The position numbers and the translations under genes were made by a program. From NCBI GenBank assembly GCA_021779205.1, contig JAJYBE010000051.1, positions 1-6,082 on the forward strand: a stretch of DNA of 6,082 nt. The letters are read 5' to 3'. Source of the stretch: a bacterium. Lineage in GTDB: Bacteria > Patescibacteriota > Minisyncoccia > Moranbacterales > UBA2206. The notes beneath the pieces were generated by a model. The model did no database searches and was not told the DNA's origin. It saw only the letters and a program-made list of their open reading frames with translations. Below, piece by piece: positions 1-5,903 of the stretch; position 1 is the stretch's first letter, and each line of letters opens with the position of its first letter.

Positions 1-1272
1 TCTCGCTCCCGGACGACTGGCAGAAATTGCATCAGCGGCAGAAATAATCATCGACTCGGGAGTTTCAAATGGATAATCTTCATGATGCGATTTCATTGCG
101 TTGATAATATCTTTCCCCACATTAAATTTTTCCAATATCTTAATTCCAATCTCCACATGAGTTCCTTGCACTTCATGATCGATTGCCTTGCCAATATCAT
201 GCAACAGGCCGGCTTTTTTAGCTAAATTAACATCTGCTCCCAATTCTGCCGCTAATGCACCAGACAGATGCGCCACTTCAAGCGAATGAAGCAAGGCATT
301 CTGCCCATAGCTGGTACGATAACGCAATCGTCCTAAAATATGGATTAATTTTGGTTCAAGACCAGCCACGCCCACATCATAAACAGCAGCTTCGCCAGCT
401 TCTTTAATTTTATTGTTTATTTCTACCTTGGCAAAATCAACAGCCTCTTCGATTTTAGTTGGATGAATTCTACCATCAGCCATTAATTTTTCAATAGCAA
501 TTCTGGCAATTTCTCTTCTTATTGGATCAAAACCGGAAACAACAATCGCTTCCGGAGTATCATCCACAATAATTTCTATTCCTGTTAATCTTTCTAATGC
601 TTTAATATTACGACCTTCTCTTCCAATAATTCTACCCTTTACCTCATCAGAAGCAATAGAAACAGTGCTAGTTGTTACATCAGCCGAATGTGTTCCGGCA
701 TATTTTTGAATCGCATAAGTCATAATATCACGCGCCTTTTTTTCCAAAAAATCACGACCCTCAATTTCCAATGATTTTATTCTTTTTAATAGCAAATCGG
801 CGCTTTCCTCTTCCGTAAGTTGCAAAAGAATTTTTTTTGCATCATCCTTGGAAAGTCCGGCAATTTTTTCTAGTCTTTTCAGTTCTTGCTTTCGCGCCTC
901 ATCAAGCTCTTTTTTAATTGTAGCTACTTCTGTCACCTTTTTTTCCAGCGCCAAATTTCCCAATTCAAGCTCTTTCACTTTCACATCCAATGCTTCTTCT
1001 TTCTTTTCCAGGCGCGCTTCTGCGCGTCTTGTTTGCTCTTCTCGCTCCTCCTCTTTTTTTCTAACATCTTCCAGGATATCAACTGCTTTATTTTTGGCTT
1101 TCAAAATAACTTCTTGTGCTTTCTTCTCTGCTTCTTCAACTATTTTAAGCGCCTTTCCCTCGGCAGTTGTGAGTTGATTTTTAGCAATTGTTTGTCTGGC
1201 GTAATAACCCAAAAAAGATCCGCCCGCTAAACACAAAAACCAACCTGCGACGATCGCTAAATTTATTTCCAT
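1..1272 (-). CDS. rny: Ribonuclease Y, 3' end cut off by the window
   Basis: This is a membrane-anchored endoribonuclease that starts bulk mRNA decay. I translated the minus strand from the ATG at 1270-1272 and found 424 uninterrupted codons running off the left edge. Family members are about 515-520 aa, so roughly 90 C-terminal residues are missing. Residues 1-24 form a hydrophobic N-terminal anchor. About 25-190 are rich in Glu, Lys, Arg and Ala, as expected of the long coiled coil. The KH RNA-binding domain begins near 205 and carries GRIIGREGRNIK (213-224). The HD hydrolase domain follows, with H329 in NALLHS, the H358-D359 pair in GLLHDIGKAIDHE, H396-H397, and D414 in the AADAISA segment. 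The last residues visible, SRPGAR, match the conserved stretch after that aspartate. The start fits because the hydrophobic anchor begins at once. No Shine-Dalgarno motif precedes it. The gene is divergent from gpmI. Assignment is near certain from the TM, coiled-coil, KH and HD order. Confidence 0.97.
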   Translation of the reverse strand, partial: MEINLAIVAGWFLCLAGGSFLGYYARQTIAKNQLTTAEGKALKIVEEAEKKAQEVILKAKNKAVDILEDVRKKEEEREEQTRRAEARLEKKEEALDVKVKELELGNLALEKKVTEVATIKKELDEARKQELKRLEKIAGLSKDDAKKILLQLTEEESADLLLKRIKSLEIEGRDFLEKKARDIMTYAIQKYAGTHSADVTTSTVSIASDEVKGRIIGREGRNIKALERLTGIEIIVDDTPEAIVVSGFDPIRREIARIAIEKLMADGRIHPTKIEEAVDFAKVEINNKIKEAGEAAVYDVGVAGLEPKLIHILGRLRYRTSYGQNALLHSLEVAHLSGALAAELGADVNLAKKAGLLHDIGKAIDHEVQGTHVEIGIKILEKFNVGKDIINAMKSHHEDYPFETPESMIISAADAISASRPGAR

Positions 1273-1300
1273 AATATTTTTTGCTATTCAGTTGATAAAT

Positions 1301-1328
1301 CATATTTAGAACATATTCGCACATATTT
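1301..1328. repeat. Three CATATT repeats phased at 10-11 bp
   Basis: CATATT occurs at 1301-1306, 1312-1317 and 1322-1327, offset by 11 and 10 bp, about one helical turn each. The second and third copies extend to ACATATT. They lie 29 to 55 bp upstream of the rny start codon, inside its leader if the distal promoter is used. Low-complexity AT sequence makes chance a real possibility. Confidence 0.4.
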
Positions 1329-1369
1329 TTATTTACCAATCCAAACTAGACTAATTTAACAAATTATCT

Positions 1370-1403
1370 ACTCTTTTGATGCTATTATAAAAAAACTCTT
1401 TTG
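1370..1403. repeat. 9 bp direct repeat ACTCTTTTG, two copies
   Basis: Exact copies lie at 1370-1378 and 1395-1403, offset by 25 bp. One overlaps the -35 region and the other surrounds the predicted rny transcription start near 1372, so together they flank the proposed rny -10 box. The repeat is seen directly; any operator role is inference. Confidence 0.5.
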
Positions 1404-1407
1404 TCAA
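1379..1407 (-). promoter_or_regulatory. Candidate rny promoter (-35/-10)
   Basis: Read on the minus strand, a perfect consensus TTGACA lies at 1407-1402. After 17 bp comes TAGCAT at 1384-1379, which matches four of six -10 bases. A full TATAAT (1389-1384) is also present but only 12 bp from the -35 box, too close to pair with it. The start would be near 1372, giving rny a leader of about 100 nt. A weaker alternative is TTGGTA (1339-1334) with TATGTT (1315-1310) at 18 bp spacing. Confidence 0.35.
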
Positions 1408-1410
1408 AAG
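1398..1410. repeat. 13 bp near-palindrome covering both -35 boxes
   Basis: CTTTTGTCAAAAG is a perfect inverted repeat of 6 bp arms around a single central base. The gpmI -35 box (1401-1406, plus) and the rny -35 box (1402-1407, minus) both fall inside it, offset by one base. It could be a dyad-symmetric regulator site or simply the result of two -35 boxes back to back. Confidence 0.6.
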
Positions 1411-1429
1411 CAATTAAAAATGTTATCAT
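1401..1429 (+). promoter_or_regulatory. Candidate gpmI promoter (-35/-10)
   Basis: TTGTCA at 1401-1406 and TATCAT at 1424-1429 are separated by exactly 17 bp. Each differs from the housekeeping sigma-70 consensus (TTGACA, TATAAT) at one position. A transcript would begin near 1436 and give gpmI a leader of about 31 nt without a Shine-Dalgarno motif. In AT-rich DNA such matches can arise by chance, but the spacing and placement are right and no better plus-strand pair is apparent. Confidence 0.55.
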
Positions 1430-1466
1430 TCGCATAAGAATAAAAAAATAACTTTAACCAAAAAAT

Positions 1467-3038
1467 ATGTTCAAACCGATTATCTTGGTCATTATGGACG
1501 GCTGGGGAATTAGCGATGATCAACGAGGAAATGCTATCGCAAAGGCTAAATTGCCAACAATAGAAAAACTTAATCAATTCTATCCGCATATTTCTCTGCA
1601 AGCATCAGGGATTTCTGTCGGCTTGCCTTGGGGTGAAGCGGGAAATTCGGAAGTCGGACATATCACCTTGGGAACCGGGCAAACCATCTATCAAAATATG
1701 CCTCGCATTACAATGTCTATTCAAAACGGAGAGTTTTTCAGGAATGAAGCTTTTTTATCCGCCGTGGAATATGCTAAAAAAAATAATTCCGCCCTTCACT
1801 TGATGGGACTTGTTGGAAAAGGAGGAATTCATTCCACAATTGACCATCTTTACGGCTTACTTGAACTTATGCGCGATCAAAAATTCACCAATGTCTTTTT
1901 ACATATCTTTACCGATGGGAGGGATTCTCCGCCAATGGCAGCAGTAGAATCAATCAAAGAATTGCAAAATCGCCTAAATACATACCGATTAGGAAAAATC
2001 GCCACTATTGGAGGACGCTATTATGGAATGGACCGTAACAACAACTGGGATCGCGTGAAACTTGCTTACGATGCTATAGCACAAGGAATAGGAGAAAAAA
2101 TTGAAGACCCGATTGACTATCTGAATAAATCTTATAAAAAAGAAATTTTTGATGAATATATTGTTCCCGCTGTGATTACTGAAAATGGCAACCCCATCGG
2201 CACGATTAAAAATAATGACGCCATTATCTTTTTTAATTTCAGGGAAGATCGTGCGCGCCAGCTGACCAAAGCCTTTGTTTTACCAAGTTTCGATAAATTC
2301 GAAAGAAAATACATTGAAAAACTTTTTTTCGTTACGATGGTGCAATACGAAAACGATTTACCCGTAACTGTCGCCTATCCCGTTATTGAAGTAAAAAAAT
2401 GCCTTGGAGAAGTATTATCAAAACATAAGCTAACCCAATTGCGCATTGCCGAAACGGAAAAATTTGCCCATGTTACTTATTTTTTCAATGGAGGCGGAGA
2501 GGATGCTTTTTTCGGAGAGGATCGCGTTATCGTTCCATCAAAAGATGTTCCTCGTTTTGATGAAGCTCCGGAAATGAGCGCTCAAGAAATTACAGACAAA
2601 GTAATTTCATTCATACGACAAAATAAATATGATTTCATTTTAATAAACTATGCTAACGCTGACATTGTTGGACACACTGGAAATATCGAAGCGGCAATTA
2701 CTGCCGTTGAAACTGTTGATAATTGCCTCGAGCAATTAGTAAAAGAGGTTCTCTTAAAAAATGGCTGCTTGCTAATTACGGCTGACCATGGAAATGCTGA
2801 AGAAATGATCAATCTTAAAACGGGAGAAAATGACACGGAACATTCAGCCAATCCTGTTCCACTTTGGTTTGTAACAGGAGAAAATCATTCGGAAATTCCG
2901 CTGGAAAACAGCTATGTATTTACAGCAAGCGGATTGCTTAGCGATATTGCCCCGACAATCCTAGATCTACTAGAAATTGAAAAACCGACAGAAATGACCG
3001 GGGAAAGTTTGCTTCCCGATCTTGGTTTTAAAAAATAA
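1467..3038 (+). CDS. gpmI: 2,3-bisphosphoglycerate-independent phosphoglycerate mutase
   Basis: This cytoplasmic glycolytic enzyme interconverts 3- and 2-phosphoglycerate without the 2,3-bisphosphoglycerate cofactor, using two divalent metals, usually Mn2+. The product is 523 aa, close to the family's ~510, and appears complete. It belongs to the alkaline phosphatase superfamily: metal ligands and the phospho-serine are D11 (MDGWG) and S61 (GNSEVGH) at the N-terminus, then D399 and H403 (NADIVGH), D440-H441 (TADHGN) and H459 (TEHSANPVP). The inserted phosphotransfer domain carries H122 (GGIHS), R152-D153 (TDGRDSPP), R184 (GGRYYGMDR), R190, R259 and R262 (NFREDR). K332 lies in AETEKFAHVTYFFNGG. 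All expected active-site residues are present. The ATG is preceded by an A-rich leader without a Shine-Dalgarno motif, and the product begins right before the first metal motif, so no earlier start is needed. It is divergent from rny, and its stop lies 8 bp from the convergent clpP stop. Confidence 0.98.
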   Translation: MFKPIILVIMDGWGISDDQRGNAIAKAKLPTIEKLNQFYPHISLQASGISVGLPWGEAGNSEVGHITLGTGQTIYQNMPRITMSIQNGEFFRNEAFLSAVEYAKKNNSALHLMGLVGKGGIHSTIDHLYGLLELMRDQKFTNVFLHIFTDGRDSPPMAAVESIKELQNRLNTYRLGKIATIGGRYYGMDRNNNWDRVKLAYDAIAQGIGEKIEDPIDYLNKSYKKEIFDEYIVPAVITENGNPIGTIKNNDAIIFFNFREDRARQLTKAFVLPSFDKFERKYIEKLFFVTMVQYENDLPVTVAYPVIEVKKCLGEVLSKHKLTQLRIAETEKFAHVTYFFNGGGEDAFFGEDRVIVPSKDVPRFDEAPEMSAQEITDKVISFIRQNKYDFILINYANADIVGHTGNIEAAITAVETVDNCLEQLVKEVLLKNGCLLITADHGNAEEMINLKTGENDTEHSANPVPLWFVTGENHSEIPLENSYVFTASGLLSDIAPTILDLLEIEKPTEMTGESLLPDLGFKK

Positions 3039-3051
3039 ACGCTAATTTATT
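3034..3051. terminator. Weak AT-only inverted repeat between convergent stops
   Basis: AATAAA (3034-3039) and TTTATT (3046-3051) form a 6 bp A/T-only stem with a 6 nt loop, covering both the gpmI and clpP stop codons. On the minus strand the second arm runs into further T residues, loosely resembling a terminator. The stem is too weak for confidence, and no GC-rich hairpin followed by a T-run is present here. Confidence 0.15.
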
Positions 3052-3631
3052 CAATCACTTTATCCAAAATTCCGTATTTTCTTGCTTCCTGCGCACTCAT
3101 AAAATAATCACGCTCAACGTCCCGTTCGATTTTTTCCACTTTTTGTCCGCAATGCTTAGCCAATATCTCATTCAATCTTTTTTTCATACTCAAAATATGC
3201 CTGGCATGAATATCCACATCAGTTGCTTGTCCCTGCGCACCTCCCATTACTTGATGAATCATAATTTCACTATTGGGCAAGCCAATTCGCTTACCATTTT
3301 CTCCAGCTGCCAAAATCAATGCTCCGGCACTAGCCGCTAATCCGACACAAATCGTTGAAACATCAGCCTTAATATGTTGCATCGTGTCATAGATTGCCAA
3401 TGCAGCACTCACTGAACCGCCAGGAGAATTAATATAAAGCTTGATATCTTCTTCTGAGTTTTGCGAATCCAAAAACAAAAGTTGAGCAATAATACTATTG
3501 GCGGAGAAATCATCAATTTCACTTCCTAAGAAAATAATCCTATCTCGCAAAAGACGCGAATATATGTCATATGCCCGCTCTCCATAATTAGTTTTTTCAA
3601 TAACCGTAGGAATTAGATATTGATTGCGCAT
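3047..3631 (-). CDS. clpP: ATP-dependent Clp protease, proteolytic subunit
   Basis: ClpP forms a two-ring, fourteen-subunit cytoplasmic chamber that degrades proteins fed by a Clp ATPase. The 194 aa product has the usual family length. The serine-protease triad is intact: S101 in GLAASAGA, H126 in MIHQ and D175 in ERDYFMSA, with the same spacing as in E. coli ClpP (S97, H122, D171 of the mature form). INSPGGSVSAALAIYDTM (68-84) is the conserved strand and oxyanion region. The N-terminus (MRNQYLIPTVIEKT, then GERAYDIYSRLL) is typical, with little or no propeptide. The gene lies 20 bp downstream of tig, in a spacer of T and A runs without a Shine-Dalgarno motif, so it is probably translated from the tig transcript. 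No clpX follows: gpmI converges immediately after the stop. The ATPase partner must be encoded elsewhere. Confidence 0.98.
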   Translation of the reverse strand: MRNQYLIPTVIEKTNYGERAYDIYSRLLRDRIIFLGSEIDDFSANSIIAQLLFLDSQNSEEDIKLYINSPGGSVSAALAIYDTMQHIKADVSTICVGLAASAGALILAAGENGKRIGLPNSEIMIHQVMGGAQGQATDVDIHARHILSMKKRLNEILAKHCGQKVEKIERDVERDYFMSAQEARKYGILDKVIE

Positions 3632-3651
3632 AATTCTATTTTTTTAAAAAA

Positions 3652-4935
3652 TTATATTTTTTCCAATATTTCAAATACTTTGTCATTTTCCAAAATACCT
3701 TTAGTATAAGAATATAATCGCTCCATATCAACATTTTTTTCAAAATCCTTAACATTTCGATAATACTGTAAAGTTTTATTCATTTCGGCTTCAATTTCCT
3801 TGGTGTCAATATTTATTTCTTCCAACTTGGCAATTTCCTTAAGCGCCAGCGCCGATTTAATTCTTTTTTCGGCTTGCGGTTGCCATTCCGCCGTTAATTC
3901 TTCTTCGGTTTTTTTTAATCCGCTCAAATATTTATCCAATTCAATTCCAGCTGATTGAATTTGTGCCTTAAACTCTTCGAGCATCCGTCTCGTTTCATCT
4001 GCAATAAGCGCGTCAGGAATTTCTCCGTCAACATTTTTCACAATCTCGTCCAGATACTCGACATTTCTTTCTTCTTTGATTCGATGCTTATTTTCATGTT
4101 CCATTCCATCCTTAATATTTTTTTTCAATTCATCCAAATTCTTAAAATTACCTACGGAAACTGCGAAATCATTATTTATTTCCGGAAATTGCCTTTCTTG
4201 AACCAAATTTATTCTAACCTTAAAATCAGCCGTTTTTCCAGCTAAATCTTTCTTATAATAATCCGCGGGAAACGCCAGCTTAAATTCTTTTTCTTCATTT
4301 TCACTCATGCCAATCAATTTATCTTCAAATCCGGGAATAAACACTCCTTTGCCGATTACCAATGAATGATTTTTGCTTTCACCGTTTTCAATATTTTTTC
4401 CATCAACACTAACCGTAAAATCAATTTCTATATTATCATTATTTTTTGCCGGCCTTCTTACTGTAATCAATTTTACGCGACTATTCACCAGTTTATCCAA
4501 TTCCAAATCAACATCCGTCGCATCAACCTCAAATTTTTTTTTGCCATATTCTTCATTGATTTTCTTTATTCCCAAGCGATAATCCGGCTTTACGGAAATC
4601 TTAGGCATCACAGCGGTGATGGCTTTAAAAATCAGGTCTTCATTTTCTATGATTTTTTCAATTTCCACCTGAGGATTTCCGATTACGGAAATTTTTTCTT
4701 TGCCGATAAAGTTATTGTAACTTTTCCCAATCGCTTTTTCTGCTGCGCGATTCAGAATCATTTCCTTTCCAACCTTTTGTTCGACCAAACTTCTCGGTGC
4801 TTTTCCCGAACGAAAACCGGGAAATTTGAATTCTTCACCAATTTCGCTAACAGCAAAAACAATTTGTTTTTCCCATTCGCTCCATGGAACAGTCAATTCG
4901 ATTTCAATTCTTGATTTAGGTAAATTCTTAATCAT
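3652..4935 (-). CDS. tig: Trigger factor, ribosome-associated chaperone
   Basis: Trigger factor docks at the ribosome exit tunnel and shields nascent chains; many members also have peptidyl-prolyl isomerase activity. The 427 aa product matches the usual 430-450. The N-terminal ribosome-binding domain (about 1-120) has the signature GFRSGKAP at 40-47. The FKBP-like PPIase domain spans about 165-248, recognisable from IEIDF, LVIGKGVFIPGFEDKLIGM (192-210), FPADYY and LAGKTADFKV. The rest (about 249-427) is charged and helical, as in the C-terminal chaperone arms, and opens with PEINNDFAVSVGNFKNLDEL. The first residues (MIKNLPKSRIEIELTV) align with the expected first strand, supporting this ATG. 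The gene begins 17 bp after ppaC and ends 20 bp before clpP, which fits one operon. The sequence is divergent from the best-known homologues and rich in Lys, Glu, Ile and Asn, in line with the AT-rich genome. Confidence 0.96.
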   Translation of the reverse strand: MIKNLPKSRIEIELTVPWSEWEKQIVFAVSEIGEEFKFPGFRSGKAPRSLVEQKVGKEMILNRAAEKAIGKSYNNFIGKEKISVIGNPQVEIEKIIENEDLIFKAITAVMPKISVKPDYRLGIKKINEEYGKKKFEVDATDVDLELDKLVNSRVKLITVRRPAKNNDNIEIDFTVSVDGKNIENGESKNHSLVIGKGVFIPGFEDKLIGMSENEEKEFKLAFPADYYKKDLAGKTADFKVRINLVQERQFPEINNDFAVSVGNFKNLDELKKNIKDGMEHENKHRIKEERNVEYLDEIVKNVDGEIPDALIADETRRMLEEFKAQIQSAGIELDKYLSGLKKTEEELTAEWQPQAEKRIKSALALKEIAKLEEINIDTKEIEAEMNKTLQYYRNVKDFEKNVDMERLYSYTKGILENDKVFEILEKI

Positions 4936-4952
4936 ACAAAGTTAAATATAAA

Positions 4953-5882
4953 TTATTTAGTTAGACTTTCAGTTAACTGAGGCACAATTTGTTTTTTACG
5001 AGAAACAACTCCGGGTAAAAACATTTCGCTGCCAGAAACTTTTCCAGCAAATACTTTTTGCAAAAGAGCTTTTTCTTTTTCGCCAATAATAAACATTACA
5101 CAATTTTGAGCAATAATATCCACCAGCGCAAAAATAATATAATCTAATTTTTCTTGTTGTTTTTTTTCGATTAATAGTTTTATTATTCTTTCTTTTTCGC
5201 AGAGAACACTCTTAGGATTAGTCGTTTCCCAAACAGCAATTCCGACTTTATTTGCACCCATCTCAAATGCCTTATAATCCTGCTCAATCAACATTTTTGG
5301 AGAAATGCCCTTAAGACTGGATTTAGCTAAAAACAAATCCGCTACAAATTGCTTTAAATCTAATTTGGAATTTTTATTCAATTCTTTCACCAATTTTCTG
5401 TCCATATCGGTTGTGGTCGGCGAAGTTAAATTCAATGTATCCGACAAAATCCCCGCTAGCATAATTTTTGCGATATTTACCGGAATTTTTTTACCGGCTT
5501 CCATATACATTTTCGCTAAAACAGAAGCGGTACTGCCAATCGGATCAATTCGCAAAAAAATAGGAACTTCCGTTTGCAAGCTGATTTTATGATGATCGAC
5601 AACTCTCTCAATTTGTCCAATTTTCAAACCATCCACCGACTGGCTCAATTCATTGTGATCAACCAAAACAAAAACATTCTGTTCTTCTACTTTTTTTAGC
5701 AATTGCGGAGTCTGCATTGAAAATCTTTCCAACACAAACCTTGTTTCATTGTTCAACTCCCCAAGCCGATAAGCCTTAGCCGGAAGCCTAAGGATATTAT
5801 TATAATAATGCTCCATAATCAAACTGGAAACTATCGTATCGGTATCCGGATTTTTATGTCCGATAATAATTATTTTTTTCAT
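4953..5882 (-). CDS. ppaC: Manganese-dependent inorganic pyrophosphatase (family II)
   Basis: This cytoplasmic enzyme hydrolyses pyrophosphate to two phosphates, pulling forward reactions that release PPi such as RNA synthesis and tRNA charging. The 309 aa product has the normal family II length. The N-terminal DHH domain (about 1-187) carries the metal ligands H9, D13 and D15 in GHKNPDTDT, D75 in VDHNE, H97 in VVDHHK and D148 in GILSDTLNLTSPTTT. The C-terminal DHHA2 domain (about 190-309) carries K204 in DYKAF and the substrate-binding SRKKQ with R295 and K296. Most positions equal those of Bacillus subtilis PpaC. No CBS or DRTGG regulatory insert is present, so this is the short unregulated form. 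Its ATG lies 21 bp after the nusA stop, and tig starts 17 bp after its own stop, so all probably share a transcript. No Shine-Dalgarno motif is seen. RecJ- or NrnA-type DHH phosphoesterases are less likely because SRKKQ is specific to pyrophosphatases. Confidence 0.96.
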   Translation of the reverse strand: MKKIIIIGHKNPDTDTIVSSLIMEHYYNNILRLPAKAYRLGELNNETRFVLERFSMQTPQLLKKVEEQNVFVLVDHNELSQSVDGLKIGQIERVVDHHKISLQTEVPIFLRIDPIGSTASVLAKMYMEAGKKIPVNIAKIMLAGILSDTLNLTSPTTTDMDRKLVKELNKNSKLDLKQFVADLFLAKSSLKGISPKMLIEQDYKAFEMGANKVGIAVWETTNPKSVLCEKERIIKLLIEKKQQEKLDYIIFALVDIIAQNCVMFIIGEKEKALLQKVFAGKVSGSEMFLPGVVSRKKQIVPQLTESLTK

Positions 5883-5903
5883 CTTATTGATAATTATTTT
5901 TTA

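Larger units (their letters stand above)
1273..1466. other. Divergent rny-gpmI intergenic region
   Basis: These 194 bp are the only sizeable non-coding stretch in the window. They are strongly AT-rich and separate two start codons facing away from each other, so promoters for both genes should lie here. I see candidate sigma-70-type boxes in both directions, a near-palindrome where the two -35 boxes overlap, a 9 bp direct repeat and a phased CATATT triplet, each listed separately. I see no tRNA, no obvious riboswitch fold and no strong GC-rich hairpin. Confidence 0.85.

Noticed and set aside
848..1230. Two overlapping plus-strand open frames rich in Ser, Phe and Leu
   Set aside because: They are antisense to the RNase Y coiled coil. 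Their composition is the mirror of Glu/Lys codons, and they lack any domain or start signal.
1299..1304. Minus-strand TATGAT as a proximal rny -10 box
   Set aside because: No -35-like hexamer at the right spacing and no extended TG motif; it arises from one of the CATATT repeats.
1404..1601. 65-codon minus-strand open frame across the gpmI start
   Set aside because: It overlaps the gpmI promoter and the conserved MDGWG-coding region, has no recognisable motif, and is best explained as a chance antisense frame.
2999..3020. Small hairpin GGGAA/TTCCC near the gpmI end, considered as terminator
   Set aside because: The stem is only five pairs, lies inside coding sequence, and is not followed by a T-run on either strand.
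3651..3656. Minus-strand TATAAT at the tig stop, considered as a clpP promoter
   Set aside because: No acceptable -35 box lies 16-18 bp upstream, and such hexamers are expected by chance in AT-rich DNA; the short gap favours co-transcription with tig.
3955..4914. Long plus-strand open frames (up to 182 codons) opposite tig
   Set aside because: They are Phe/Ile/Asn-rich shadows of the AT-rich tig gene, whose own frame has full domain support.
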